Positions 1-9,893 of a stretch of DNA of 64,000 nt are shown in pieces. Each line of letters starts with the position of its first letter. The stretch's first letter is position 1. The DNA comes from an uncultured Campylobacter sp. (GTDB lineage: Bacteria > Campylobacterota > Campylobacteria > Campylobacterales > Campylobacteraceae): contig NZ_CALJPC010000088.1 of the NCBI RefSeq assembly GCF_937981295.1, positions 1 to 64,000 on the forward strand. Direction: 5' to 3'. The translations under genes and the position numbers were made by a program. A model generated the notes under the pieces. It was not told the origin of the DNA. It searched no databases and saw only the letters and a list, made by a program, of their open reading frames with translations.

Positions 1-131
1 TGCAAGAGAAGCTAAAATCACGCGACATCAAGGCTTACGAGCGAAATTTAAGCGTAAAAAATATAGAAATTGCGAGCATTTTTAAAGAGGTTGCAGGCGG
101 GATTGAGCCGTGGGAGAAGGTTAAAATTTAG
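1..131 (+). CDS. C-terminal end of an unidentified protein (partial)
   Basis: A reading frame enters from the left edge and stays open through codons starting at position 3 to a TAG at 129-131, giving the last 42 residues (beginning QEKLKSRDIKAYERN and ending EPWEKVKI). The composition is that of a normal soluble protein. I do not recognise the family from this short tail. It converges on fhs, which is on the other strand. Confidence 0.5.
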   Translation, partial: QEKLKSRDIKAYERNLSVKNIEIASIFKEVAGGIEPWEKVKI

Positions 132-575
132 CTCTGTTTCGCGCAGGATTTTTGGCTTACCTAGGAAAATTTGATCAATAAAAACGCCAAAATACATTAC
201 GCCGATTTTCCCCTAAATTTGACGTAAAAATCTCAAATTTACGATTAGTGGCGATTTGCCAAAAAGGCAAGCAATTTTATCCGCTTTGGCGAGAAATTAT
301 GGGCAATTCGTCAAATTTTAAAAGGCGAACCTAACGTCAAATTCTCCTCAAATTCGCCTCTGTTTTAAAAATCAAAGCCGATCCGCAAAATCCCGCGCTT
401 AAAATTTATCCGCAAGCGAGCAAATTCAGCCAAATTTTGCAAATCGGTAACTCTACTCCGCTCTCGTCTGAGTACCTACGAATGCTAAGCTTAAGTCGCG
501 ACTAGGCCGGTGAGCTAAGCTTAAACCCCAATGCGGGCACGCAAAAAAATGGACGCGCGGAAAATAAAATTTCAA
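132..575. other. Intergenic region between convergent genes, rich in AAATTT motifs
   Basis: About 440 bp between the stop of the left-edge gene and the stop of fhs. No convincing reading frame or RNA gene is visible. It holds many copies of AAATTT, AAATTC and AAAATTTTA separated by GC-richer stretches, the same texture as the other long gaps in this window. No strong terminator hairpin was found. Confidence 0.5.
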
Positions 576-2222
576 TCACGCCAACCCGCTTATAACGCCA
601 TCGCTAGTGATCTTCATATTTAGCGCGTTAGGAACCTTCGGTAGCCCCGGCATAAGCATTATCTTGCCGCAGACGGCTACGATGAAGCCTGCTCCCGTGC
701 GGATCTGAAGGTCTTTGACGCTGAGCTTAAAGTCGCGCGCTCGCCCGAGCGCCTTAGCATCGTCGCTGAAGCTATACTGCGTCTTTGCGATGCAGACGTT
801 TAGCCGCTCAAGCCCCAAAGTCTTGATGTGCTGCAGCGCCTTTTGCGCCTCGGGCTCGAAAACCACCTCGCTCGCGCCGTAAATTTTAGTAGCGATCTTT
901 TCGATCTTGCTCGCCGTATCGTCGCTAAGCTCGTAGGCAAACTTCAGCTCCTTGGCGCGCTCGCACTCATCTATGACGAGGCGGGCTAGCTCAAGCGCGC
1001 CCTCGCCTCCTTTGGCGAAATTTTCGCAAATCGCCATCTGCACGCCGCGCTGCTTGCAGTAATCGCGCACGAAAGCGATCTCGTCGTCGCTATCGAAGCT
1101 AAAGCGGTTAAGCGCCACGACCGGATTTAGCCCGAAGTTTTGTAAAATTTCAATATGCCCGCCTAAATTTACGATGCCTTTTTGAAGCGCGGCAAGATCA
1201 GGGCTCGCGATATTTTCTTTATCCGCGCCGCCGTTGTATTTAAGCGAGCGGATCGTGCTAACCAGCACCGCAGCATCCGGAGCGATGCCCGCGCGGCGAC
1301 ACTTGATGTCGATAAATTTCTCAGCCCCGAGCTCACTTCCGAAGCCCGCCTCCGTCACGGCGTAATCTGCTAGCGAGAGCGCTAACTTACTCGCCATGAT
1401 GGAGTTGCAACCGTGCGCGATATTTGCAAAGGGTCCTCCGTGCACAAGCGCGGGCGTATGCTCAAGGCTTTGGATGAGATTTGGCTTCATCGCGTCTTTT
1501 AGCAGGATCGCCACGGCATCCGCGCAGCCCAGATCGCGCACATATATCGGCTCTCCCTGCGTATCGTAGGCAACCATGATGTTTGCGATGTTTTCCTTAA
1601 GCTCGGCAAGATCGTTTGAGAGGCACAGCACCGCCATTATCTCGCTAGCCGCGGTGATATTAAAGCCGTCCTCGCGCTGCACTCCGTCAGTGCGCCCGCC
1701 CTGTCCTACGGTGATGTGGCGCAGCGCGCGGTCGTTCATATCCATGCAGCGCTTCCATAAAATTTTCTCGATCTTTAGCGGGTTTTCTTGATACAGCGAG
1801 TTATCGATAACCGCCGAAATGAGATTATTCGCGGAGGTGATCGCGTGAAAATCGCCGTTGAAGTGCAAATTTAGATCATCCATCGGCACCAGCTGCGAAT
1901 ACCCGCCGCCGGCAGCTCCGCCTTTGATACCGAAAACCGGCCCCAGCGACGGCTCGCGCAGCGCAAGGCAGACGCTTTTGCCAAGGCGTTTTAGCGCGTC
2001 GGCTAGACCGATGGAGGTCGTAGTTTTGCCCTCGCCAAACGGCGTCGGATTGGTCGCCGTGACCAAGATAAGCTTCGAAGCGCGCGAGCGCGGCTTGATG
2101 TTTAGCTTGGCTTTGTAGTGGCCGTACAGCTCGATCTCATCCTCGCTAAGCCCCAAATTTTTCGCAACGTTTGAAATTTTATCCGGCTTCGCCGCATTTG
2201 CTATTTCGATATCGCTCAACAT
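576..2222 (-). CDS. fhs: Formate--tetrahydrofolate ligase
   Basis: Makes 10-formyl-tetrahydrofolate from formate, ATP and THF, feeding one-carbon units to purine and fMet synthesis in the cytoplasm. The 548-residue length is normal for the family. Visible signatures are the P-loop-like stretch TPFGEGKTTTSIGL (residues about 60-73), REPSLGPVFGIKGGAAGGG shortly after it, and the GGPFANIAHGCNS segment. The ATG start at 2222 follows a clear AAGGAGA Shine-Dalgarno sequence. It lies upstream of nothing in an obvious operon; the next gene on the same strand, xthA, ends about 140 bp behind its start. Family assignment is very secure. Confidence 0.97.
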   Translation of the reverse strand: MLSDIEIANAAKPDKISNVAKNLGLSEDEIELYGHYKAKLNIKPRSRASKLILVTATNPTPFGEGKTTTSIGLADALKRLGKSVCLALREPSLGPVFGIKGGAAGGGYSQLVPMDDLNLHFNGDFHAITSANNLISAVIDNSLYQENPLKIEKILWKRCMDMNDRALRHITVGQGGRTDGVQREDGFNITAASEIMAVLCLSNDLAELKENIANIMVAYDTQGEPIYVRDLGCADAVAILLKDAMKPNLIQSLEHTPALVHGGPFANIAHGCNSIMASKLALSLADYAVTEAGFGSELGAEKFIDIKCRRAGIAPDAAVLVSTIRSLKYNGGADKENIASPDLAALQKGIVNLGGHIEILQNFGLNPVVALNRFSFDSDDEIAFVRDYCKQRGVQMAICENFAKGGEGALELARLVIDECERAKELKFAYELSDDTASKIEKIATKIYGASEVVFEPEAQKALQHIKTLGLERLNVCIAKTQYSFSDDAKALGRARDFKLSVKDLQIRTGAGFIVAVCGKIMLMPGLPKVPNALNMKITSDGVISGLA

Positions 2223-2359
2223 TTTCTCTCCTTAAATTTAAAATTTTATCGCGCAGCGTTTACGCACGGCCTCTTTAAATCCGCGCATTAGCCGCTGCTA
2301 TGCGCACCTTGCCCACAAGCCGCGCAAGATCAAAGCTCGCGCTCCGAAATTTGCCCCGG

Positions 2360-3118
2360 CTAAATTTCGATCTCGATACCCACGGGGCAGTGGTCGCTGC
2401 CCATTACGTCGCTTAGGATGAAAGCGTCCTTTAGCCGCGAGCGCAAATTTGCCGAGATGAAAAAATAATCGATCCGCCAGCCGACGTTTTTGGCGCGCGC
2501 GTTAAAGCGGTAGCTCCACCACGAGTAGGCGTCCCGCAGCTCGCCGCGCACGGCACGGAAGGTATCGACGAAGCCCGCCGCCTCCACCTCATCGAGCCAC
2601 GCCCGCTCGATCGGCAAAAAGCCCGAGGTTTTGGAGTTTGCTTTGGGGTTCGCAAGATCGATCTCGCGGTGCGCGGTATTTACGTCGCCGCAAAATATCA
2701 CCCCGAGCTCCTGCTCCGCGAGGCTGCGCGCGTAGGCTAGGAATTTTGCGTAAAATTCCATCTTGTAGGCTAGCCGCGCCTCGTCCTTTTGGCCGTTGGG
2801 AAAGTAGATGTTAAAAAGCACGACATCGCCGAAGCGGTGCTGCAGCACGCGCCCTTCGTCGTCAGGGAAAAACAGCGCCTTGCTCGTCTCGCTTTTAAAT
2901 TTAGCTAGGCTCGCCACGCCCGAATATCCCGCTCGAGCAGCGGAATTTAGATCGATCTGAGAAAATCCGAGCTCGTAAAGCCCTTTTGGAGCGTCCTTTT
3001 CGCTCACCTTGATCTCTTGCAAGCCCAAAAAATCGGGGTTTTGCTCCGCAAGCCACGCAAAGCCGTCTTTGCCGAGCACTGCGCGCAGCCCGTTTACGTT
3101 CCAACTAATCAGTTTCAA
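2360..3118 (-). CDS. xthA: Exodeoxyribonuclease III
   Basis: AP endonuclease / 3'-5' exonuclease of base excision repair (EEP superfamily). Family landmarks are the N-terminal MKLISWNVNGLRA, the metal-binding LGLQEIKV, GDVNTAHREIDL in the middle and the catalytic SDHCPV near the C-terminus. I place the start at a TTG at 3118, which restores the canonical MKLISWN beginning and has AAAGG six bases upstream. A second TTG at 3136 would add six unusual residues. Length is then 252 aa, typical of the family. A TATAAT lies upstream on this strand at 3155-3150. dgkA is divergent on the other side. Confidence 0.95.
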   Translation of the reverse strand: MKLISWNVNGLRAVLGKDGFAWLAEQNPDFLGLQEIKVSEKDAPKGLYELGFSQIDLNSAARAGYSGVASLAKFKSETSKALFFPDDEGRVLQHRFGDVVLFNIYFPNGQKDEARLAYKMEFYAKFLAYARSLAEQELGVIFCGDVNTAHREIDLANPKANSKTSGFLPIERAWLDEVEAAGFVDTFRAVRGELRDAYSWWSYRFNARAKNVGWRIDYFFISANLRSRLKDAFILSDVMGSDHCPVGIEIEI

Positions 3119-3149
3119 ATTTAGCCTTTGGCGCAAAAATTTTGGTATG

Positions 3150-3155
3150 ATTATA
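3150..3155 (-). promoter_or_regulatory. -10 element of the xthA promoter
   Basis: The complement of ATTATA reads TATAAT, 32-37 bp upstream of the proposed xthA start. Campylobacter sigma-70 promoters depend mainly on the -10 box. Position fits; no -35 was required for the call. Confidence 0.45.
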
Positions 3156-3185
3156 CGAAATTTTGACTAAATTTAAAGGAAAATT

Positions 3186-3548
3186 ATGCGCAATCAGCCC
3201 AAATACCGATTTTTTGCCAACTGGGGCTACGCTATGGCGGGTCTTGCCGAGATGCTGCGCAGCGAGCGTAGTTTTAGACTCGAGCTTTGCGTGTTCGTCC
3301 CGCTTCTGCTGTCGCTATTTTTTTGGAATTTCGGCGCGGTGCTAAATCTATTTTTGATCTTCGGCGCGGTCTTTACGCTCACAACCGAGTGCATAAACTC
3401 CGCCATAGAGCGCGCGGTCGATCTTGCCACGAGCGAAATCCACCCGCTAGCCAAGGGCGCCAAAGACACCGCAAGCACGGCGGTGATGATGAGCCTATTT
3501 CTCAACGCCGCGCTGTGGGGATATGCGCTTATCGGTAAATTCTTTTAA
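3186..3548 (+). CDS. dgkA: Diacylglycerol kinase
   Basis: Small integral inner-membrane kinase that phosphorylates diacylglycerol to phosphatidic acid, recycling lipid released when periplasmic glycans are decorated. The 120 aa contain three hydrophobic helices (about 36-52, 54-70, 98-117), and the family signature TTECINSAIERAVDL sits just after the second. The sequence KGAKDTASTAV before the last helix is also typical. ATG is preceded by AAAGGAAAATT. It is divergently oriented to xthA. Confidence 0.95.
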   Translation: MRNQPKYRFFANWGYAMAGLAEMLRSERSFRLELCVFVPLLLSLFFWNFGAVLNLFLIFGAVFTLTTECINSAIERAVDLATSEIHPLAKGAKDTASTAVMMSLFLNAALWGYALIGKFF

Positions 3549-3913
3549 TCGCGTGATTGCAAATTTCGCGATAAAAGATTTAAATCGCTGCAACGCAGAG
3601 TTTTTTTGGCGAGTGCGGAATTTGCAAGCCACTTGAGTCGTTGATCGTCCACGCCTGCAACCCAAACACGACCCTGCGTGATATTGAAATTTTAAAATCC
3701 GAAATTTGCTTTAAATTTAAACTCTCCTGTGCGCGAAAATTTTAATATTCGCTCGGCTCTTAAAATTTTAAAATAGCTTTTAAAAATTTCTATAGATAAA
3801 TCATTCAAGCAAATTTTACGCCGTAAAATTTTAGCTATAAAATTATAACGACTTTCAAGATGCTTTAATACAATTTTCACTAAAATCACGCCGTCTTCAA
3901 AAAAAGGAAAATT
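3549..3913. other. Intergenic region upstream of the iron-uptake-like pair
   Basis: About 365 bp, AT-rich, with dense AAATTT and AAAATTTTA motifs. It must contain the promoter of the PepSY/TonB-receptor pair. I looked for a Fur-type inverted repeat and found nothing convincing by eye. Short open frames here lack ribosome binding sites. Confidence 0.4.
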
Positions 3914-5056
3914 TTGTCTAAATCCTTTCGCAAAATCTCGCGCAAATTTCATTTGTGGCTATCTTTGATATTTTGCATACCCCTTATAATCATTTCTATA
4001 AGCGGCTCGGTTTTAGTTTACGCGGAGCAGATCAATGAAGTTTTGCTAAAAGACAAGGTGTTTAGGACGCAAGAAAGCATAGCGAAATTCCCCGTTAGAA
4101 TGAAATTCAGCGCTTTGCAATCCGAGATAAAATCCAAATTTAAAGAGTACGCGATCATGGGCTGGAGCATCGCGCAAGATCCTTTAAAGACCGATAAAAT
4201 CAGACTTTCCTCTCAGAAACTGCAAAAGCGGATCATAATTTACTTAGACGCTTTTAGCGGCGAGATAAAAGGCGCACCCATGCCGCGAGATGAGGGCTTT
4301 ATCGGCGTAATAAATAAACTGCACGCGGAGCTGTTTTTAGGTTGCGGCGGTAGAATTTTTGCAGGTGTTGTGGGGCTTAGCGCGCTACTTATCGGCATTA
4401 GCGGCTTTTTTATCTACAAAAAATTTTGGCAAAACTTATTCTCGCTGAGGCTAGATCGGACCATATATTTTATGCGCGGCACTCACCGCCTAATCGGAGT
4501 CGCGAGCACTCCCGTAATGTTTGCTATAGCTATAAGCGGAGCATGGTGGGAGCTAAGGGCGGTAACTTACAAGCCGCTCGCAAATCCATGCGGCGCGGTC
4601 TTGCAGAATTTTAAGACCGAGCAAAATTCCACCGTCGCAGCATCAAACGGGGCGGTAAGCATGAAAACGGCGCAAAATCTTGCGACGCTAGATGAGGCTT
4701 TAGCGCGGATAGCGGTTAAATTTAAAGAATTTCGCTCCACCTATATCGCCTTTCCGCTCTGTCCGGGCGGCGCTTTTACCGTATACGGCTTCGAGGCGGG
4801 GCAAAACCCGCTTCAAAGCCCTTACGCGAGCCGTATCACGATATCGGATGCAGGCGAGATTTTAAAAGCGGACTTTATAAACGATGCGGATTTTTCGGAC
4901 AAACTTCAAGACGGCTTTCGTCGCGCCCATGCGGGCTCATACGGCGCAATAACGAAGCTTATATGGTTTTTAGCGGGGCTTGCGCCCCTATTTTTAAGCA
5001 TTTGCGGATTTTACATAACCCTAAAAAATAGAAATTCTAAAAGGAGAAAGTTATGA
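3914..5056 (+). CDS. PepSY-associated transmembrane protein, probable iron-siderophore-linked membrane reductase
   Basis: 380-residue inner-membrane protein of the PepSY_TM type found beside TonB-dependent siderophore receptors. Hydrophobic segments lie near residues 12-36 (LWLSLIFCIPLIIISISG), 150-170, 205-225 and 345-368, with a large periplasmic section between. The H in RKFHLWLS and the stretch GTHRLIGVAS carry histidines of the sort suspected to bind haem in such reductases. The start is TTG at 3914, seven bases after AAAAAGGAAAATT. Its stop overlaps the receptor start by ATGA, so the two are co-translated. Role in reducing or releasing iron in the periplasm is inferred from family and context. 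Confidence 0.8.
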   Translation: MSKSFRKISRKFHLWLSLIFCIPLIIISISGSVLVYAEQINEVLLKDKVFRTQESIAKFPVRMKFSALQSEIKSKFKEYAIMGWSIAQDPLKTDKIRLSSQKLQKRIIIYLDAFSGEIKGAPMPRDEGFIGVINKLHAELFLGCGGRIFAGVVGLSALLIGISGFFIYKKFWQNLFSLRLDRTIYFMRGTHRLIGVASTPVMFAIAISGAWWELRAVTYKPLANPCGAVLQNFKTEQNSTVAASNGAVSMKTAQNLATLDEALARIAVKFKEFRSTYIAFPLCPGGAFTVYGFEAGQNPLQSPYASRITISDAGEILKADFINDADFSDKLQDGFRRAHAGSYGAITKLIWFLAGLAPLFLSICGFYITLKNRNSKRRKL

Positions 5057-7188
5057 AGAAAGTATCTCTTTCGCTCGTAGTCGCATTAAATATGCTAACT
5101 TCGCTTTATGCGGAAAATAACGCCACTGCGAGCACCCCGGAGGACTTAGGCACCATAGAAGTGCAAGATACCCAAAAGCTCCGTCGCGACGACAGAGATT
5201 ATGAGGCTAGAAAGCTCGTTAAAAGTACCACCAGGCTCGATCTTACGGCAAGAGAAATGCCCCAGTCTCTTACCGTGGTGACCGAAGCCAAACTAAAAGA
5301 TATGGGGATAACCGATTATCAGGTGCTGATGCGAAATATCGCGGGCATTACGAGCGGGCGTTGGGATGAGAGGCTCTATCCTACGGCGCGCGGATTTAGC
5401 ATAGATTATTATCTGCTTGATTCGATGCCTAGCTTCGGAGGTTTTAGCCTCGGGGCGAACGATTTAAATTTACTGCCATATGAGCGCGTTGAGGTAGTAA
5501 AGGGTGCGAACGGATTATTAGCAGGCGCAGGAAATCCTGCCGCGAGTTTAAATTTTATTCGTAAGCACGCGGATTCCGCCGTTCCGAAAGGATACATCAG
5601 CCTAAACGGCGGCTCATACGACAAATACGGGCTTAAAACCGATGTGCAAAGCCCGCTCAATCAAAGCGGTTCGGTGCGCGGACGCCTAGCGTTTATGCAT
5701 GAACGATCGCACTCCTATATGGACTATTACAATCGTCGCAATACTGCCGTTTATGGCGTATTAGATATCGATGTAACGGACGATTCAAGGCTGAGCTTTG
5801 GCTCATTTTATCAGACCCTACGCCGACATAACACACGCTGGGGCGGAATGCCCGCGTTTAAATCGGACGGCACGCGCACGAACTTCGGCAAAAACAAAAT
5901 TTTCTCTCAGCCTTGGACGCGATACGACATCTCTACGCTTGATTTTTATGCCGATTTTAAACAATATTTCTCAAACGAGGCGAGTTTAAGCTTGAGTTAT
6001 TCGTTTCGTCGCGCTCATACCGATTCAAATTTGCTCTATTATGGCGGCAGGGTAGGCCCTGGCGGCATCGGAAACGTCGCCGATCTTAGCGTTTATGCTA
6101 ACAAGCGCGAAGAGAATATCCACAATATCGACGCCTACGCAAATATCCCGTATGAGCTTTTCGGACAAGATCATGAATTCGTATTTGGTGTGATGTATAA
6201 TCTTTACAAAAAAGGATCTGATAACGTAAGTAGCTACTGGAATAACCGAAATACTCCAGCAGGCCTTGCTTATGCCGCGCGCACTAGAATAAATTTTAAC
6301 GACCTTCATATTGAAGATCCACGCTTACCGTATGTAGATCAAAATAATGCCGATCGAACTATTCAAAAAGCAATTTATGCCGCGAATAAACTCTCAATCA
6401 CCGAGGATTTAAAGCTCTTATTAGGAACGCGGATGAGTTACTATAAATATAAAATTACAGGTGGAGCAGATAATAGAAATTTTACCCGCGAAATTACTCC
6501 ATATGCAGGGATCACCTATGATTTAGACGATCATCATACCCTTTATGCAAGTTATACGAGTATTTTTAAACCTCAAACCTACAAGGACAAAAACAATAAA
6601 TATCTTGATCCCATCCAAGGCAAGGACTACGAAGCGGGCATCAAAGGCGAGTATTTTGACGGCGATCTGCAAGCAAGCCTGGGCGTTTTTAAGATCATCC
6701 AAGATAAACTCGGCATCCGCACCGACGAGTATATCACGGGCACAAATTCTTACGCTTACAGGCAGGGCCGCGGAGTAACCAGTAGGGGCTTTGAAGCGGA
6801 CGTAAACGGTAAAATCACCGATGCGCTAAGCCTAAGCATGGGGCTAGCACACTACAAAGCCAAAGACGCTGACGGCAATATCTACGCCAGCGACTCCTCC
6901 CGCACCAGCGCAAATCTTTTTGCAAAATATGAGATCGGCACATTTAGAATAGGCGCAGGCACGATGTATCGCTCAAAGATTTATTCCGACTCGCCATACG
7001 GCAGGATCGAGCAGAAAGCTTACACGATTGCAAACGTAATGCTAGGCTACAAAGCGAGTAAAAACCTAGATGTGCAGCTAAACGTCGATAACATAACCGA
7101 TAAGCGCTATTTTGAGGGTATTGGTTCTAATCGAATGATCTACGGCGATCCGCGCACCTTCAATCTAAGCCTTACGTATAACTTTTGA
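5053..7188 (+). CDS. TonB-dependent siderophore receptor
   Basis: Outer-membrane receptor of 711 aa. A signal peptide is visible (MKKVSLSLVVALNMLTSLYAEN). It is followed by a plug domain starting near LDLTAREMPQSLTVVT and carrying VEVVKGANGLLAGAGNPAASLN, then a beta-barrel ending in RTFNLSLTYNF with the terminal aromatic residue. The plug sequence resembles FhuE/FoxA/FpvA-type hydroxamate siderophore receptors, but the ligand cannot be read from sequence. ATGA overlap with the PepSY gene defines a two-gene operon; iron control is expected but no Fur box was identified. Confidence 0.9.
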   Translation: MKKVSLSLVVALNMLTSLYAENNATASTPEDLGTIEVQDTQKLRRDDRDYEARKLVKSTTRLDLTAREMPQSLTVVTEAKLKDMGITDYQVLMRNIAGITSGRWDERLYPTARGFSIDYYLLDSMPSFGGFSLGANDLNLLPYERVEVVKGANGLLAGAGNPAASLNFIRKHADSAVPKGYISLNGGSYDKYGLKTDVQSPLNQSGSVRGRLAFMHERSHSYMDYYNRRNTAVYGVLDIDVTDDSRLSFGSFYQTLRRHNTRWGGMPAFKSDGTRTNFGKNKIFSQPWTRYDISTLDFYADFKQYFSNEASLSLSYSFRRAHTDSNLLYYGGRVGPGGIGNVADLSVYANKREENIHNIDAYANIPYELFGQDHEFVFGVMYNLYKKGSDNVSSYWNNRNTPAGLAYAARTRINFNDLHIEDPRLPYVDQNNADRTIQKAIYAANKLSITEDLKLLLGTRMSYYKYKITGGADNRNFTREITPYAGITYDLDDHHTLYASYTSIFKPQTYKDKNNKYLDPIQGKDYEAGIKGEYFDGDLQASLGVFKIIQDKLGIRTDEYITGTNSYAYRQGRGVTSRGFEADVNGKITDALSLSMGLAHYKAKDADGNIYASDSSRTSANLFAKYEIGTFRIGAGTMYRSKIYSDSPYGRIEQKAYTIANVMLGYKASKNLDVQLNVDNITDKRYFEGIGSNRMIYGDPRTFNLSLTYNF

Positions 7189-7411
7189 CCCAAATAGTCG
7201 CGGCGGAATTTATCTAGTGCTTAGCTCTAATAGAATTCCATCGCGACGCCATAGATAAATGGCAAATTAAGCCTAAATTTCGTAAAATCACGGCTAAGAC
7301 GCGAGGTCGCGTAATACGTTATAAAGGCAAACGATGCAAAGTTCAACCTCATAAATCCCGCTAAATTTAAACCAAATCAACCAACAAATTTAAATTTAAC
7401 GGAGAAAAACC

Positions 7412-9865
7412 ATGAAAAGACGAGACTTTCTAAAACTAGGTGCGCTAGCTGCGGCTTCAGCGCAAGCAAAACAATTAGGTGCGGCGGCGCAGGCGATATT
7501 TGACGAGCAGATGGGGCTTTGCGCGAATAAATTTGGCGCATTTTACGTCCAAACCATCGGCGGCAGGGTCGTTGGTACCGAGCCATTTGAGGGCGACGCG
7601 ATGCCAACGGTGCTAAACAACGCCCTAAGCGATCACATCCAAAACGAAACGCGCGTGAAATACCCCTACGTGCGCAAAAGCTTCCTAGCAGACCCGTCAA
7701 ATCCAAAGCCAGAGCTTCGCGGTAAAGAGCCCTTCGTGCGGGTTAGTTGGGACGAGGCGATAAAGCTAAGCGCTAAAATTTTAAAACAAAACTTCGACAA
7801 ATACGGCTCAGAGGCTATTTACGGGCAGCTTTATCAGTGGGGCAGCCTAGGCAAAGTCGGCCACTCGCAGCGCACTGCAAAGCGCATGCTAAACGCGCTA
7901 GGAGGCTACGTGAGCGAGCTTGGCGGCTACTCATACGGCGCGGCGACGGCGTTTTTGCCTCACGTGACGGGCTCTATCGATCCGACGCATAATCCTACGC
8001 GCTGGGAGGGCGTGATAAAGGAGGCCAAAACGATCGTGTTTTGGGGCACGAATCCCGTCGTCTCAAATAAGATCGCTATCGGCGTTCCGATGCACAACTC
8101 CTACGCCTACTACGAGATTATGAAGGATAAATTTAAAAAAGGCGAGATGAAAATTTACAGCGTCGATGTCTACCGCAACGAAACGGCGGAGTATTTCGGC
8201 GCGCAGTATCTTGCCGTGCGCCCTTGCACCGATACGGCGATGCTGATCGGACTTTGCGATTATCTTTACGAAAACGGCCTTTACGACAAGGAATTTATAG
8301 AGCGCTATACGGTCGGGTTCGATAAATTTAAGGATTATTTCACGGGCGCGAAAGACGGCGTGAAAAAGGATCTAAAATGGGCGAGTAAAATTTGCGGCGT
8401 GAGCGAAAAGGAGCTAAAAAATTTAGCTGATACGCTGTCTAAAAAAGACACGCTCATCGTCACGGGCTACTCTATCCAGCGTCAGCACCACGGCGAGATG
8501 GCGTACTGGGCGCTCATCACGCTAGCTGCGATGCTAGGCGACATCGGCAAGACGGGGCGCGGCTACGTGATGAACGATCAGATGCATAAAAACGCCGATA
8601 TCAGCTTCGTCGCGCCAAAGCTTCAGGCCTTTAACCCGGCAGTAAACGAAAAATACATCGCCCCGCAAGGCAAGCTAGCCAAAGCCAAATACCACGAGAT
8701 ACCAAACAGCAGGCTCATAGACGCGATCATGGAGCCTGGCAAGCAGATCGAGCGCAACGGCAAAAAATACGTCATGCCGCACATCCGCGTGATGTTTAAC
8801 GCCAACGGCTCGACCTTCACCCGCCATCCCGATACCAACCGCGCGGTCGAAGCGATGCGCAAGATCGAAGCGATCATCACCACAGAGCCCTTTTGGACGA
8901 GTACGGCGAGGCTCAGCGATATCGTACTACCGGCAGCGCTAGAATGCGAGCGCACGGACATAGAGTTTGCAAACTCCACTAGCGAGTACCTTTTTGCGAT
9001 TAAGCCGCTAGTAAAGCCTGCGGGCGAGAGCAAGAGCGACTTTGAGATCGCGCGGCTCATCTGCGCGCAGTGGGGCGAGGAGTACGATCAGGCCTTTAGC
9101 GAGGGCAAAACGGAACTTGAGTGGGTGAAGGAAATCTACGAAAACGCCGCAAAGCAAGCCGAGGGCATGGGAGTGGCGATGCCTAAATTTGAGGAGTTTT
9201 GGCAAAAAGGCTACGTCAAATTTGATAAGATCGACGAGAAAAAGAGGTACTTTACAAACTACGCGGACTTCCGCGCCGACCCCGAGAAGAACGCGCTAAA
9301 AACGCCGTCGGGCAAGATCGAGCTATACTCAGAAGCGGTCGAAAAGCTAGGTTACGCCGACTGCCCGCCGCACGCGACGTGGATGGAGCCGTTTGAGTGG
9401 CTGGACGGCGACGTGAGCAAGTATCCTATCGCCATCAGCGGCGCGCACTCTAAATTTAGGCTCCACTCGCAGCTAAACAACTCGCTCATCCGCAACTACG
9501 CCGAGATCGCAAACCGCGAACCAGCACTCATCAGCCCCGCCACGGCAAAGGCACGCGGTATAAAAACGGGCGACGTAGTTAGGATCTATAACGACCGAGG
9601 CGAGATCCTCTGCGGCGCGCTGGTGAGCGATACGGCGCAAGATAACGTCGTGATCGTAAGCGAAGGCGCGTGGTACGACCCCGCCGTCTGGGGCGAGAAA
9701 AGCCTGTGCAAACACGGCAACATAAACGTGCTAACCAAGGACGTGCCTAGCTCGCAGCTCTCGCAAAGCAACACCGCGCACACGAGCATGGTGCAGATCG
9801 AGAAATTTAAAGGCGAACTGCCGAGCGTAACGGCGTTTGATAGACCTGTGACGATAGAGGCTTAG
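7412..9865 (+). CDS. Tat-exported S-/N-oxide reductase of the TorA/BisC (DMSO reductase) family
   Basis: Periplasmic molybdopterin enzyme of 817 aa. It begins with a twin-arginine signal (MKRRDFLKLGALAAASAQA). It lacks the N-terminal CxxC [4Fe-4S] motif, as TMAO/DMSO/biotin-sulfoxide reductases do, and has GGYSYGAATAFLPHVTGS, where Ser174 matches the serine that ligates molybdenum in this family. The C-terminal cofactor domain carries ISGAHSKFRLHSQLNNS. RBS GGAGAAAAACC precedes the ATG. C. jejuni has a comparable enzyme with a cytochrome partner next to it; here no cytochrome c gene is adjacent, so its electron donor is encoded elsewhere or differs. The substrate is uncertain (TMAO, DMSO, methionine sulfoxide). 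Confidence 0.88.
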   Translation: MKRRDFLKLGALAAASAQAKQLGAAAQAIFDEQMGLCANKFGAFYVQTIGGRVVGTEPFEGDAMPTVLNNALSDHIQNETRVKYPYVRKSFLADPSNPKPELRGKEPFVRVSWDEAIKLSAKILKQNFDKYGSEAIYGQLYQWGSLGKVGHSQRTAKRMLNALGGYVSELGGYSYGAATAFLPHVTGSIDPTHNPTRWEGVIKEAKTIVFWGTNPVVSNKIAIGVPMHNSYAYYEIMKDKFKKGEMKIYSVDVYRNETAEYFGAQYLAVRPCTDTAMLIGLCDYLYENGLYDKEFIERYTVGFDKFKDYFTGAKDGVKKDLKWASKICGVSEKELKNLADTLSKKDTLIVTGYSIQRQHHGEMAYWALITLAAMLGDIGKTGRGYVMNDQMHKNADISFVAPKLQAFNPAVNEKYIAPQGKLAKAKYHEIPNSRLIDAIMEPGKQIERNGKKYVMPHIRVMFNANGSTFTRHPDTNRAVEAMRKIEAIITTEPFWTSTARLSDIVLPAALECERTDIEFANSTSEYLFAIKPLVKPAGESKSDFEIARLICAQWGEEYDQAFSEGKTELEWVKEIYENAAKQAEGMGVAMPKFEEFWQKGYVKFDKIDEKKRYFTNYADFRADPEKNALKTPSGKIELYSEAVEKLGYADCPPHATWMEPFEWLDGDVSKYPIAISGAHSKFRLHSQLNNSLIRNYAEIANREPALISPATAKARGIKTGDVVRIYNDRGEILCGALVSDTAQDNVVIVSEGAWYDPAVWGEKSLCKHGNINVLTKDVPSSQLSQSNTAHTSMVQIEKFKGELPSVTAFDRPVTIEA

Positions 9866-9893
9866 CGCGCTTTCTAACTCTTGTGCCAAAGCC

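Noticed and set aside
3549..3913. Fur box upstream of the PepSY/TonB-receptor operon
   Set aside because: Expected from function, but no GATAATGATAATCATTATC-like inverted repeat was convincing by eye.
3692..3952. 86-codon open frame on the minus strand before the PepSY gene
   Set aside because: It overlaps the start of the PepSY gene, consists of AAATTT-derived Lys/Phe/Ile codons and has no family match.
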